Of a stretch of 64,000 bases of DNA, positions 1 through 8,557 are shown one piece after another; within the stretch, counting starts at the first letter, position 1; each line of letters opens with the position of its first letter. The DNA comes from Mycolicibacter sinensis (GTDB taxonomy: Bacteria; Actinomycetota; Actinomycetes; Mycobacteriales; Mycobacteriaceae). The position numbers and the translations under genes are program-made. A model generated the notes under the pieces. The model did no database searches. It saw nothing but the letters and a program-made list of their open reading frames with translations, and was not told the origin of the DNA. Where the stretch lies: contig NZ_LZIN01000019.1 in assembly GCF_001667375.1 (NCBI RefSeq), positions 124,001-188,000 on the forward strand, read 5' to 3'.

Positions 1-929
1 GCCAGCACCAGGTTGCGGTTCACCTCGAAGGTGTCGGTGCCCACGCCGGCCGCGCGGATCACCACGTCCCCGACCCAGACGGTGTGGGCGTCCGGCAGTG
101 CCGAATTCGGTTCGCCCTGCAGGGCGCCCTTGTAGAGCACGTTGGAGCGGCAGTTGGGCCGGCTGTGGTCGACCAGCAGCCGCGACTCCAGGTGCTGACC
201 GTCGTCGGCGAAGTACAGGCCGAGCAGCTCGGCGTCACCGCCCTGCCCGTCGAAGCGGACCCGCCCGGTGAGCCGCACCAGCTCGCCGCCCAGCTGGACG
301 GCGGTGTGGCGCAGCACCGCATCCTTGCCCAGTGCCGCGTGATGCATGGTGACGTGAACCATGTCCGCGGCGGCGTCGGCGATCCACACGACGGTCAGCT
401 GCGCACTGTTGCCGACAACGAATTCGACGTTGTCGGCGTAGGTTCCGCTGCCCCGCACGTCGATCACGACGGTGGCCTGTGACAGTTCCTCGGCGCGCAC
501 CTGCAGATGGCCGTAGGCGGTCGCGTCCGGACCCGGCCCGGTGATGGTGATCTGGATGGGCTCCGCGACGGCAACCGCTTTGGGCACGGTGACCACCGTT
601 GCCTCGGGGAAGGCCGAGAATGCCTGGGCGGCAACCCGATCCGCGGGAACACCGGCGGCGCCCAGCCGATCGTCGCCGCGCTGCACGGTCTCGGTCCGCA
701 CCGCCGCGTCGGCCGACACCTCGATGGAGGGGGCCCCGTCGGCGACCGCCGAGCCGTCGTGCAGGCCGCGCAGCCGGCGCAGCGGAGTGAACCGCCACGC
801 CTCGTCGCGGCCGTGCGGAACCTCGAATGCCGCCACGTCGAACGAGGTGAACTGCTCTCCCTTGTTGAGGCCTTCGGCCGCCTCGGTCAGGTTGGCAGCC
901 GGGTTTGGACTCAAACCAGTCGAAGCCAC
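1..929 (-). CDS. sufD: SufD, Fe-S cluster assembly scaffold (3' end beyond window)
   Basis: SufD works with SufB and SufC as the cytosolic scaffold complex that builds Fe-S clusters, the main such system in mycobacteria. About 309 codons are visible; the C-terminal part of this roughly 390-residue family lies beyond base 1. Seen in the translation: an N-terminal DEAWRFTPLRRLRGLHDG segment, GTYADNVEFVVG in the beta-helix core, and LYKGALQGEP, HTVWVGDVVI and FEVNRNLVL near the edge, all typical of actinobacterial SufD. The chosen GTG start shares one base with the sufB stop (TAGTG), which implies translational coupling. sufC and the cysteine desulfurase would be expected further left. Confidence 0.93.
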   Translation of the reverse strand, partial: MASTGLSPNPAANLTEAAEGLNKGEQFTSFDVAAFEVPHGRDEAWRFTPLRRLRGLHDGSAVADGAPSIEVSADAAVRTETVQRGDDRLGAAGVPADRVAAQAFSAFPEATVVTVPKAVAVAEPIQITITGPGPDATAYGHLQVRAEELSQATVVIDVRGSGTYADNVEFVVGNSAQLTVVWIADAAADMVHVTMHHAALGKDAVLRHTAVQLGGELVRLTGRVRFDGQGGDAELLGLYFADDGQHLESRLLVDHSRPNCRSNVLYKGALQGEPNSALPDAHTVWVGDVVIRAAGVGTDTFEVNRNLVL

Positions 930-2377
930 TAGCCCACCGAGCCTTCCATCTGCAGCTGGATCAGCTTGTTGAGCTCCAGCGCGTATTCCATCGGCAGTTC
1001 CTTGGCGATCGGCTCGACGAAGCCGCGCACCACCATCGCCATTGCCTCGTCCTCGGAGATTCCCCGGCTCATCAGGTAGAACAACTGGTTCTCGCTGACC
1101 TTGGACACGGTGGCCTCGTGGCCGACGGTGACGTCGTCCTCACGGATGTCGACGTAGGGATAGGTGTCGCTGCGGCTGACGTCGTCGACCAGCAGCGCAT
1201 CGCACTTCACGCTGGACTTCGACCCGTGCGCGCCCTTGTGGATCTCGACCAGCCCCCGGTAGGAGGACCGGCCGCCGCTGCGCGCCACCGACTTCGAGAC
1301 GATGTTGCTCGACGTGTTCGGCGCCAGGTGCAGCATCTTGGCCCCGGTGTCCTGATGCTGGTCCTCGCCGGCGAATGCCACCGAGAGCACCTCGCCCTTG
1401 GCGTGCTCGCCGGTCATCCACACCGCCGGGTACTTCATGGTGACCTTGGAGCCGATGTTGCCGTCGACCCATTCCATGGTGGCGCCCTCTTCGGCGCGGG
1501 CCCGCTTGGTGACCAGGTTGTAGACGTTGATCGACCAGTTCTGGATGGTGGTGTAGCGGCAGCGGCCGCGCGGCTTGACGACGATCTCCACCACCGCCGA
1601 GTGCAGCGAGTCGCTCGAGTACACCGGGGCGGTGCAGCCTTCGATGTAGTGCACGTAGGCGTCTTCGTCGACGATGATCAGGGTGCGCTCGAACTGGCCC
1701 ATGTTCTCGGTGTTGATCCGGAAGTAGGCCTGCAGCGGGATGTCGACGTGCACACCCTTGGGCACGTAGATGAACGATCCGCCGCTCCATACCGCGGTGT
1801 TCAGCGCCGAGAACTTGTTGTCTCCGGCCGGAATCACGGTGGCGAAGTACTCCCGGAACAGCTCCTCGTGCTCTTTGAGCGCGGTGTCGGTGTCCAGAAA
1901 GACCACGCCCTGGGCTTCGAGGTCCTCGCGAATCTTGTGGTAGACCACCTCGGACTCGTACTGGGCCGCCACCCCACCGATGTAGCGCTGCTTCTCGGCC
2001 TCCGGGATGCCCAGCCGGTCATAGGTGTTGCGGATGTCCTCGGGCAGGTCCTCCCAGGTCTGGGCCTGCTTCTCGGTGGACCGGACGAAGTACTTGATGT
2101 TGTCGAAGTCGATGCCGGACAGATCCGACCCCCAGTTGGGCATCGGCTTCTTCATGAACGTCCGGTAGGCGCGCAGCCGGGCCTCGAGCATCCACTCCGG
2201 CTCGTTCTTCTTCGCCGAGATGTCGCGCACGACGTCCTCGGAGATGCCACGCTGGGCGACGGCACCGGCGGCGTCACTGTCCGCCCAACCGTATTCGTAG
2301 CTGCCCAGCGACGCGATGGTCTCGTCCTGGGTGCTCGGCTCGACCGCTGCTGCGGTGGCTTCCGGTGTGAGTGTCAT
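929..2377 (-). CDS. sufB: SufB, Fe-S cluster assembly scaffold, intein-free
   Basis: SufB forms the SufBC2D scaffold on which Fe-S clusters are assembled. The 482-residue protein is full length and colinear with the SufB family ([55 protein letters not shown]). The M. tuberculosis homologue carries a protein-splicing intein just before the cysteine of its YIEG/CTAP sequence. Here [10 protein letters not shown] is uninterrupted, with the cysteine at residue 248. The ATG start lies 67 bases downstream of sufR on the same strand, so sufR-sufB-sufD probably form one transcript controlled by SufR. Confidence 0.96.
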   Translation of the reverse strand: MTLTPEATAAAVEPSTQDETIASLGSYEYGWADSDAAGAVAQRGISEDVVRDISAKKNEPEWMLEARLRAYRTFMKKPMPNWGSDLSGIDFDNIKYFVRSTEKQAQTWEDLPEDIRNTYDRLGIPEAEKQRYIGGVAAQYESEVVYHKIREDLEAQGVVFLDTDTALKEHEELFREYFATVIPAGDNKFSALNTAVWSGGSFIYVPKGVHVDIPLQAYFRINTENMGQFERTLIIVDEDAYVHYIEGCTAPVYSSDSLHSAVVEIVVKPRGRCRYTTIQNWSINVYNLVTKRARAEEGATMEWVDGNIGSKVTMKYPAVWMTGEHAKGEVLSVAFAGEDQHQDTGAKMLHLAPNTSSNIVSKSVARSGGRSSYRGLVEIHKGAHGSKSSVKCDALLVDDVSRSDTYPYVDIREDDVTVGHEATVSKVSENQLFYLMSRGISEDEAMAMVVRGFVEPIAKELPMEYALELNKLIQLQMEGSVG

Positions 2378-2444
2378 GGTGACGCTCCTTCAGTGCTCGT
2401 GATGGCTTCGGCGCAGGCGGTGCGCCGAAGGTCGATCGGTGCTA

Positions 2445-3287
2445 CTAGTGCTGTTTTTCGGCGGTCCCCGCCTTGCCGGCTTTGGCGGTCTTGCCGGCCC
2501 GGACGGACTTGGCGCTCTTGTTGATCAGCGGTACGTGGGTGGTGCAGACGTAGCCGCCGTCGGCGATGGTCGCCAGCCGCTGCACGTGAGTGCCCAGCAC
2601 TTCGGCCATCGCCTGCCGCTCGGCCCGGCACAGTTCCGGGAACTCCTTGGCGACATTGGCCACCGGGCAATGGTGCTGCAGGATCTGCACCCCCGGCACA
2701 CCGCCCTCCACCCGCGCGGTGGAGGCGGCGAAGCCCGCCTCGGTCAGCGCCGGGGCGATCCGGTCGGCGGTGACCTCCAGATCCTCGTCGGCGTCGGTGT
2801 CAGCACCGGCGGCAACCTCGGCGACCTCGGACAGGATGGTGTCGATGCGCTGGCGGGCGAAGGCGACCACCGCGTCCTCGCCGCCGATCTCGCGCAGCTG
2901 ACGCATCGCGGCCACCGCGAGGTCGTCGTAGCGGTGGCCGAGCTTGCCTCGGCCGGCGGCGGTGAGCTGGAACCGCTTGGCCGGACGCCCGCGTCCCACT
3001 TGCTGCCAGGACGCCGGCGCGTGCGCCTCGGCGTCACCCATCTCGATCAGGGCATCGAGGTGGCGCCGCACCCCGGCGGCCGACAGCCCCAACCGGGCGC
3101 CGATCTCACCGGCGGTGATCGACCCGGACTCCATCAGCAGACGCACCACGGCCTGGCGGGTGCGGCCCTCGGGTGAATCATGGCTACCGGTGAGGTCCGC
3201 CGCCGGCTGAGGCGCAGGCAATACCGCACCGCCGGGACGGTGCCCGGCGGATTCGGTGGCGGCCTTCGCCTCAGCTTTGAATTTCAC
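2445..3287 (-). CDS. sufR: SufR, Fe-S-binding repressor of the suf operon
   Basis: SufR is a winged-helix repressor that senses Fe-S status through its own cluster and controls the suf operon. The N-terminal part has a DeoR/ArsR-like helix-turn-helix (ITAGEIGARLGLSAAGVRRH). The C-terminal part has C207, C220 and C248, with H234 at the spacing of a fourth ligand; three conserved cysteines are what is known for the mycobacterial protein. A lysine-rich tail (KSAKSVRAGKTAKAGKAG) is unusual. I chose the GTG at 3287 (280 residues); an in-frame TTG at 3305 would add six residues. The operator-like sequence at 3284-3298 covers this start, which fits autoregulation. Confidence 0.92.
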   Translation of the reverse strand: MKFKAEAKAATESAGHRPGGAVLPAPQPAADLTGSHDSPEGRTRQAVVRLLMESGSITAGEIGARLGLSAAGVRRHLDALIEMGDAEAHAPASWQQVGRGRPAKRFQLTAAGRGKLGHRYDDLAVAAMRQLREIGGEDAVVAFARQRIDTILSEVAEVAAGADTDADEDLEVTADRIAPALTEAGFAASTARVEGGVPGVQILQHHCPVANVAKEFPELCRAERQAMAEVLGTHVQRLATIADGGYVCTTHVPLINKSAKSVRAGKTAKAGKAGTAEKQH

Positions 3288-3298
3288 AACACCAGTGT
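3284..3298. promoter_or_regulatory. Putative SufR operator
   Basis: On the minus strand the sequence reads ACACT-N5-TGTGA, an inverted repeat that, from memory, is the motif reported for M. tuberculosis SufR binding upstream of its own operon. It overlaps the GTG start chosen for sufR, so bound SufR would block transcription start or early elongation. It lies 129 bases before mptB on the other strand, so an effect on mptB is less likely. Confidence 0.6.
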
Positions 3299-3414
3299 GA
3301 CGCAATTCGGCGGCCGGGTCCAGAAAGGGTTACCTCAGTTCGGCCGGAATCGGCCGTTGCGCTGGTCACACCCGCTGTTATCGGACGGGCCCGAGGATCT
3401 CGGAGACGGGCCGT

Positions 3415-3420
3415 TACGCT
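3415..3420 (+). promoter_or_regulatory. Extended-window -10 hexamer of mptB (leaderless)
   Basis: TACGCT fits the mycobacterial TANNNT -10 pattern. Its last base is seven bases before the A of the mptB ATG, which places the likely transcription start on the start codon itself. No Shine-Dalgarno sequence is seen before this gene. Confidence 0.5.
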
Positions 3421-3426
3421 GCTGGG

Positions 3427-5169
3427 ATGGCAGCCCGCCGGCACTCGCTGAGCACGTCGATCGCGCATTTGCACGGCGACGAGCGCACCGTCGGCACCCC
3501 CCTCAACGCCGCGGAACTGGTCGCGCTGCGGCGCACTCGCCTGTTCGGCGCGGCCGGCACCGTGCTGATGGCGATCGGTGCGCTGGGAGCCGGCGCGCGC
3601 CCGGTGATCCAAGACCCAACCTTCGGGGTACGGCTGTTGAACCTGCCGTCGCGGCTGCAGACGGTGGCGCTGACCATGACCACCACCGGGGCGGTGATGA
3701 TGGCGCTGGCCTGGCTGATGCTGGGCCGGTTCGCCTTCAGCGGACGGCGCCGGATGTCGCGCAGCCAGCTCGACCGCACGCTGCTGCTGTGGATGCTGCC
3801 GCTGCTGGTCGCGCCACCGATGTACAGCAAGGACGTGTACTCCTACCTGGCGCAGAGTCAGATCTCCCGGCTGGGACTGGACCCCTACCGGGTGGGCCCG
3901 GCGCCGGCCCTGGGGCTCGACCACGTGTTCACCCTGTCGGTGCCCAGCCTGTGGCGGGAGACACCGGCTCCCTACGGGCCGCTGTTCTTGTGGATCGGCC
4001 GCGGAATCTCCGCGCTGACCGGGGAGAACATCGTCACCGCGGTGTTGTGCCACCGGGTCGTGGTGCTGCTCGGTGTCGGGTTGATCGTGTGGGCGGTGCC
4101 GCGTCTGGCCGCACGCTGCGGAGTGGCCGAGGTCAGCGCCCTGTGGCTGGGCGCGGCCAATCCGCTGCTGCTGATGCACCTGGTCGCCGGTATCCACAAC
4201 GAAGCGTTGATGCTCGGCCTGATGCTGACCGGCACGGAGTTCGCCCTGCGTGGGGTCACCGTGGCCAAACCCCTGCTGCCGGGTCTGCGCCGGCCGCCGC
4301 GAGAGTGGGTGCCGCTGGCCGAGTTGATCCTCGGCGCGGTGCTGATCGCGCTGTCGTCGCAGGTCAAGCTGCCGTCGCTGCTGGCGCTCGGGTTCGTGGC
4401 GATGGCCCTGGGCTGGCGCTGGGGCGGCGACGTGCGGGCGTTCGTGCTCGCCGGGGCCGGGAGCAGCGCGCTGGCGGTGGCGGTGATGGGCCTGGTCGGC
4501 TGGGCCAGTGGGCTGGGCTTCGGCTGGGTGTTCACCCTGGGCACCGCCAACGTGGTCCGCAGCTGGATGTCACCGCCGACCCTGCTTGCACTGGGCACCG
4601 GTCAGGTCGGGATCCTGCTGGGCCTGGGCGACCACACCACCGCGGTGTTGTCACTGACGCGTGGCATCGGTGTGCTGATCATCGCGGTGATGGTGATCTG
4701 GCTGCTGCTGGTGGTGTTCCAGGGCCGGCTGCACCCGGTCGGTGGGCTCGGCGTCGCACTGGGCATCACGGTGCTGCTGTTCCCGGTGGTGCAGCCGTGG
4801 TATCTGCTGTGGGCAATCATCCCGCTCGCCGCCTGGGCGACCCGCCCCGGCTTCCGGATCGCGGTGATCGCGGTGACGCTGGTGGTCGGCATCTTCGGCC
4901 CGACCGCCAACGGCGACCGCTTCGCGCTGTTCCAGATCGTCGACGCCACCCTGGCCAGCGCTGTCGTGGTGCTGGCGCTGTTCCTGCTGACCTACCGGCA
5001 TCTGCCGTGGCGGGAGTTGCCGGACGAGCCCGGTGGTTCAGCGAGGCGCGACGGAGGAGATGCGAAGCTGGAACCGTCGCATGGATCCGGCCGCGCCGGC
5101 GATGCGCCGACGCCGGGACAGACCCCGCGCTCCGCCACCGTCGCCGACGCTTACGCTGATTCCCCGTGA
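3427..5169 (+). CDS. mptB: MptB-type alpha-1,6-mannosyltransferase
   Basis: This polytopic GT-C glycosyltransferase of 580 residues corresponds to Rv1459c/MptB, which uses polyprenyl-phosphate mannose to extend the alpha-1,6-mannan core of lipomannan and lipoarabinomannan at the periplasmic face of the membrane. About a dozen hydrophobic segments span residues 35 to 520. MYSKDVYSYLAQ (D136) sits in the first large loop, where GT-C enzymes place their catalytic acid. The hydrophilic C-terminal tail of about 60 residues is proline- and arginine-rich. The ATG is preceded by a leaderless -10 box, and the stop overlaps the next gene by four bases (GTGA), so it is coupled to the ABC transporter genes. 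Confidence 0.92.
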   Translation: MAARRHSLSTSIAHLHGDERTVGTPLNAAELVALRRTRLFGAAGTVLMAIGALGAGARPVIQDPTFGVRLLNLPSRLQTVALTMTTTGAVMMALAWLMLGRFAFSGRRRMSRSQLDRTLLLWMLPLLVAPPMYSKDVYSYLAQSQISRLGLDPYRVGPAPALGLDHVFTLSVPSLWRETPAPYGPLFLWIGRGISALTGENIVTAVLCHRVVVLLGVGLIVWAVPRLAARCGVAEVSALWLGAANPLLLMHLVAGIHNEALMLGLMLTGTEFALRGVTVAKPLLPGLRRPPREWVPLAELILGAVLIALSSQVKLPSLLALGFVAMALGWRWGGDVRAFVLAGAGSSALAVAVMGLVGWASGLGFGWVFTLGTANVVRSWMSPPTLLALGTGQVGILLGLGDHTTAVLSLTRGIGVLIIAVMVIWLLLVVFQGRLHPVGGLGVALGITVLLFPVVQPWYLLWAIIPLAAWATRPGFRIAVIAVTLVVGIFGPTANGDRFALFQIVDATLASAVVVLALFLLTYRHLPWRELPDEPGGSARRDGGDAKLEPSHGSGRAGDAPTPGQTPRSATVADAYADSP

Positions 5170-6104
5170 GCTCAGCTGTCGCGGTGCGGTTGCGCGGAGT
5201 GCGCAAGCGTTACGGGGCCGGTCCAGCAGCGACCGAGGCGGTCGCCGGCCTTGATCTCGAGGTGCACACCGCCGAAATCTTCGCGCTTCTCGGCCCCAAC
5301 GGCGCCGGCAAGACGACGACGGTCGAGATGTGCGAGGGCTTCGTACGCCCGGACGCCGGCAGCATCGAGGTGCTCGGGCTGGACCCGGTCGCCGACAACG
5401 CCCGGCTGCGGGAACGCATCGGGGTGATGCTGCAGGGCGGCGGCGGCTACCCGGCGGCCCGCGCCGGCGAGATGCTCAACCTGGTCGCGTCCTACTCGGC
5501 GAACCCGCTGGACCCGCAGTGGCTGCTGGAAACTCTCGGCCTCACCGACGCCGCCCGCACCACCTACCGCAGGCTCTCGGGCGGCCAGCAGCAGCGGCTT
5601 GCCCTGGCCTGCGCCCTGGTCGGGCGCCCCGAGCTGGTGTTCCTCGACGAGCCGACCGCCGGCATGGACGCCCACGCGCGCCTGCTGGTGTGGGAGCTGA
5701 TCGACGCCCTGCGCCGCGACGGCGTGACCGTGGTGTTGACCACCCACCATCTTCGGGAGGCCGAGGAGCTCGCCGACCGGCTGTTGATCATCGACCACGG
5801 CGCGGCGGTCGCCGCCGGGACGCCGCAGGAGTTGACCCGCAGCGGCGCCCAGGGTCAGGTGCGGTTCACCGCCCCGCCGCGCCTGGACCTGTCGTTGCTG
5901 CTCACCGCGTTGCCGGAGGGCTACCGAGCCAGCGAGGTGCAACCCGGCGAATACCTCGTCGAAGGGCGGGTCGACCCGCAGGTGCTGGCCACGGTGACCG
6001 CCTGGTGCGCCCGCCTCGACGTGCTGGCCACCCAACTGCGGGTGGAGCAGCGCAGCCTGGAGGACGTGTTCTTGGAGCTGACAGGACGGGAGCTACGCGC
6101 ATGA
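5166..6104 (+). CDS. ABC transporter ATP-binding protein (Rv1458c-like)
   Basis: ATPase subunit of a drug/daunorubicin-type exporter, 312 residues. Walker A GPNGAGKT is at 43-50, the signature LSGGQQQR starts near residue 137, and Walker B VFLDEPTAG is near 158-166, followed by the switch histidine in LTTHH. The C-terminal 80 residues form the accessory domain usual in this family (ending RSLEDVFLELTG). The GTG start overlaps the mptB stop, and its own stop overlaps the permease ATG. Substrate is unknown; the conserved linkage to mptB and ctaA in mycobacteria suggests a cell-envelope or cytochrome-related cargo, but this is inference. Confidence 0.9.
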   Translation: MSSAVAVRLRGVRKRYGAGPAATEAVAGLDLEVHTAEIFALLGPNGAGKTTTVEMCEGFVRPDAGSIEVLGLDPVADNARLRERIGVMLQGGGGYPAARAGEMLNLVASYSANPLDPQWLLETLGLTDAARTTYRRLSGGQQQRLALACALVGRPELVFLDEPTAGMDAHARLLVWELIDALRRDGVTVVLTTHHLREAEELADRLLIIDHGAAVAAGTPQELTRSGAQGQVRFTAPPRLDLSLLLTALPEGYRASEVQPGEYLVEGRVDPQVLATVTAWCARLDVLATQLRVEQRSLEDVFLELTGRELRA

Positions 6105-6883
6105 CCACCTCGTTCCCGCCCGGAACCTTCACCCCCGACCCGCGGCCGGCCAGCGTGCCGGCCATGCTGGCCGCCCAGTACCGGCTGGAGCTGACCCTGC
6201 TGCTGCGCAACGGCGAGCAGCTGCTGTTGACCATGTTCATCCCGATCACCTTGCTGATCGGGATGTCGCTGCTGCCGCTGGGCCCGTTCGGCGAGGGCCA
6301 CGCCCAGCGCGCCAGCACCCTGCTGCCGGTGATCATGTCGCTGGCCGTGATCGCCACCGCCTTCACCGGCCAGGCGATCGCGGTGGCATTCGACCGCCGC
6401 TACGGCGCACTGAAACGCCTGGGCGCCACCGCACTGCCGGTGTGGGGCGTCATCACCGGCAAATCACTGTCGGTGGCGACGGTGGTGCTGCTGCAGTCGG
6501 TGCTGCTCGGGCTGATCGGCGTCGCGCTGGGCTGGCGGCCGACGCTGATCGGGCTGGGCCTGGGGGCGGTGGTCATCGCGCTGGGCACGGCGTGCTTCGC
6601 GGCGTTGGGCCTGCTGCTCGGCGGCAGCCTGCGGGCCGAGATCGTGCTGGCCGTGGCCAACCTGCTGTGGTTCGTCTTCGGCGGGTTCTCGGCGCTGACG
6701 GTGGAGACCGACCTGGTCGCCGACCCCATCCGGTGGCTCGCCCGGCTCACTCCGTCGGGGGCGCTCACCGAGGCGCTGGCGCAGGCCCTGACCGTCTCGT
6801 TCGACTGGTTCGGCATCGCGGTGGTGGCGGTGTGGGGGCTGCTGGCCGGCGTCGGCGCGCTGCGCTGGTTCCGGTTCAGCTGA
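6101..6883 (+). CDS. ABC transporter permease (Rv1457c-like)
   Basis: Membrane subunit of 260 residues for the preceding ATPase, with six predicted transmembrane segments of the ABC-2 type (LTMFIPITLLIGMSLLPLG, AVVIALGTACFAALGLLLGG, IVLAVANLLWFVFGGFSAL). The ATG overlaps the ATPase stop (ATGA), so the two are cotranslated. It corresponds to Rv1457c, which lies next to ctaA in M. tuberculosis too. The transported compound is not known. Confidence 0.88.
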   Translation: MTTSFPPGTFTPDPRPASVPAMLAAQYRLELTLLLRNGEQLLLTMFIPITLLIGMSLLPLGPFGEGHAQRASTLLPVIMSLAVIATAFTGQAIAVAFDRRYGALKRLGATALPVWGVITGKSLSVATVVLLQSVLLGLIGVALGWRPTLIGLGLGAVVIALGTACFAALGLLLGGSLRAEIVLAVANLLWFVFGGFSALTVETDLVADPIRWLARLTPSGALTEALAQALTVSFDWFGIAVVAVWGLLAGVGALRWFRFS

Positions 6884-6901
6884 GCCGCCCACGCCCGAGC
6901 T

Positions 6902-6916
6902 ACTACATGGTGTAGT
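6902..6916. promoter_or_regulatory. Perfect inverted repeat in the ctaA promoter
   Basis: ACTACA-TGG-TGTAGT is a perfect 6-bp palindrome with a 3-base spacer. It lies 24 to 38 bases upstream of the predicted ctaA transcription start, that is across the -35 region, where a repressor would act. The TACTAC/GTAGT half-sites recall those of BlaI/MecI-type repressors, which in mycobacteria are linked to respiratory genes; the regulator assignment is a guess. Confidence 0.5.
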
Positions 6917-6927
6917 TCCCGATCCTC

Positions 6928-6933
6928 TACGAT
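6928..6933 (+). promoter_or_regulatory. -10 hexamer of ctaA (leaderless)
   Basis: TACGAT matches TANNNT, and its last base is seven bases before the G of the ctaA GTG codon. The predicted mRNA therefore begins at the start codon. No ribosome-binding site is present in the 56-base gap after the ABC permease. Confidence 0.55.
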
Positions 6934-6939
6934 CAGCCC

Positions 6940-7884
6940 GTGCGACGCTTCCTGATGCGCCTGGTGGACCTGCTGCCGGACCCGAGCCTGCGCACCCAGC
7001 GACTGCTGGCCGCCGCTGTCGTCTTCACTCAGGGCTTCATCTCTGTCACCGGTGTGATCGTCCGCGTCACCGCCTCCGGGCTCGGTTGCCCGACCTGGCC
7101 GCAGTGCTTCCCGGGCAGTTACGTCCCGGTGGCGGTCTCCGAGGTACCGCGAATCCATCAGGCCATCGAGTTCGGCAACCGGATGGTGACCTTCGCGGTG
7201 GTCATCACCTCGGCGCTGGCGGTGCTGGCGCTGATCCGGGCGCGGCGGCGGCGCGAAGTGCTGGTCTACGCCTGGTTGATGCCGGGCTCCACGGTGCTGC
7301 AGGCCGTGATCGGCGGTATCACGGTGCGCACCGGGCTGGCGTGGTGGACGGTGGCCGTGCACCTGCTGGTCTCGATGCTGATGGTCTGGCTGGCGGTGCT
7401 GCTGTTTGTGAAGGTCGGCGAACCCGACGATGCGGTGGTGCGCCAGCGGGTGCCGGCGCCGCTACGCACTTTGACGGGGCTGTGCGCCATCACGCTGGCC
7501 ACGGTACTGGTGACCGGCACCCTGGTGACCGGCGCCGGACCGCACGCCGGCGACAAGAGCGCTACCCGCACGGTGGCCCGGCTCAAGGTCGAGGTGGCCA
7601 CGCTGGCCCACCTGCACGAGTCCCTGCTGATCGCGTTCCTGGGGCTGCTGGTGGGCCTGGCGTTCGGGCTGGTCGCGGTGGGGGCGGCCAAGCCGGTGAC
7701 CCGCCGGCTTGCCGTGGTCATCGCCCTGACCTTCGCGCAGGGGCTGATCGGCGTCGTCCAATACTTCACCGGGGTGCCCGCAGTGCTGGTCATCCTGCAC
7801 GTGGCGGGCGCCGTGCTGGTCACCGGCGCCAGCGCAGCCCTATGGGCGTCGCTGCGCGAGCGGACCGAGCCCGAGCCGCTCTAA
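6940..7884 (+). CDS. ctaA: Heme A synthase CtaA
   Basis: CtaA oxidises the C-8 methyl of heme O to give heme A for the aa3-type cytochrome c oxidase, in the cytoplasmic membrane. The 314-residue protein has eight transmembrane segments in two similar halves. The first external loop has the cysteine pair of GLGCPTWPQC (C50, C56). Histidines expected to bind heme appear in IHQAIEFGNRM, TVAVHLL, LAHLHESLL and ILHVAGAV. The GTG start agrees with a leaderless promoter. The partner heme O synthase ctaB lies 6 kb away, as in M. tuberculosis (Rv1451/Rv1456c). Confidence 0.95.
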   Translation: MRRFLMRLVDLLPDPSLRTQRLLAAAVVFTQGFISVTGVIVRVTASGLGCPTWPQCFPGSYVPVAVSEVPRIHQAIEFGNRMVTFAVVITSALAVLALIRARRRREVLVYAWLMPGSTVLQAVIGGITVRTGLAWWTVAVHLLVSMLMVWLAVLLFVKVGEPDDAVVRQRVPAPLRTLTGLCAITLATVLVTGTLVTGAGPHAGDKSATRTVARLKVEVATLAHLHESLLIAFLGLLVGLAFGLVAVGAAKPVTRRLAVVIALTFAQGLIGVVQYFTGVPAVLVILHVAGAVLVTGASAALWASLRERTEPEPL

Positions 7885-8526
7885 CGCCGCGGAGACCTCG
7901 ACGGCGAACCGGCGCTGCGCCAGCTCACCTTCGCCGGCCTGGAGTTCGCTGAATCCCAGTTGCGGCGCAACGAGATCCAGGCTGACCAGCCGAGCGTCGG
8001 CGGCGGTTCCCGAGATATCGGCGCGCGCGTAGAGCAACTCCTCGATGCGGATGCTCAAGCGTTCGGCAGCCGCGCGCAGGGCGGCGCGGCCGACATCCCA
8101 CAGCTCGAAGTCCGGGTCGGGCCCGGCAGCGCCGAATGCGTGCGACCGGCCGGCGCCGAAGAACACCAGCGCGGTGTGGCCCGTCCCGCCGGACGCGGTG
8201 GGCACCCCGTCGCATTGCAGGTCGGCCAGGTAGCGCGGGTCGGCGTTCCACGCGACCACTTCCGGCGGGTTCAGCAGGTGGCGCACCCGCGTGGTCCAGG
8301 CCGCGAACTCGGTGCGCCGGTCCGGGTCGCCGCCGGCCGAACGCAGGATCACCAGGTCGGCCTCGAGGGTTTCCGGGTCATCCCACGGCAGGAGGCGGGA
8401 CTGCAGCCCCCGGTGCCGCAGCGCGGCGAGCAGGCCGGCGTCGTCGGGGGACTCCTGGTGCCGGCGGCGCGGATCGCCCGCCAACACGATGCGCGGGTGG
8501 AAGATATCGGGCCGGGCCAGCTTCAT
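7840..8526 (-). CDS. Reduced ATP-grasp-like protein (Rv1455-like position)
   Basis: A 228-residue protein at the place of Rv1455. The first 110 residues (PRIVLAGDPRRR, ADLVILRSAGG, NPPEVVAWNADPRYLADL) look like the pre-ATP-grasp domain of RimK/cycloserine-synthase-type ligases. The last 100 (LLYARADISG, ARLVSLDLVAPQLGF, RRFAVEVSAALERLG) look like their C-terminal metal- and ATP-binding lobe. The central segment between them, normally carrying the ATP-binding lysine, seems absent: GVPT runs straight into SGGTGHTALVFFG. Activity is doubtful. The ATG at 8526 was chosen because upstream codons run into the divergent qor gene. The 3' end overlaps ctaA by 45 bases, tail to tail. Confidence 0.7.
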   Translation of the reverse strand: MKLARPDIFHPRIVLAGDPRRRHQESPDDAGLLAALRHRGLQSRLLPWDDPETLEADLVILRSAGGDPDRRTEFAAWTTRVRHLLNPPEVVAWNADPRYLADLQCDGVPTASGGTGHTALVFFGAGRSHAFGAAGPDPDFELWDVGRAALRAAAERLSIRIEELLYARADISGTAADARLVSLDLVAPQLGFSELQAGEGELAQRRFAVEVSAALERLGLGPLAQRRP

Positions 8527-8557
8527 GCAGACCTCACATTCGGAGATGATAGTCACC

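Noticed and set aside
905-2524. A 539-codon plus-strand open frame opposite sufB
   Set aside because: High-GC codon bias of sufB leaves the opposite frame open; the translation is His/Val/Leu-Asp repetitive and matches no family. Similar long antisense frames opposite carB, tkt, uvrC and pgk were dropped for the same reason.
5330-6101. Extended reading frame upstream of the ABC permease
   Set aside because: The frame is open through the ATPase gene, but the translation there is an Arg-rich shadow; the ATG at 6101 with ATGA overlap is the real start.
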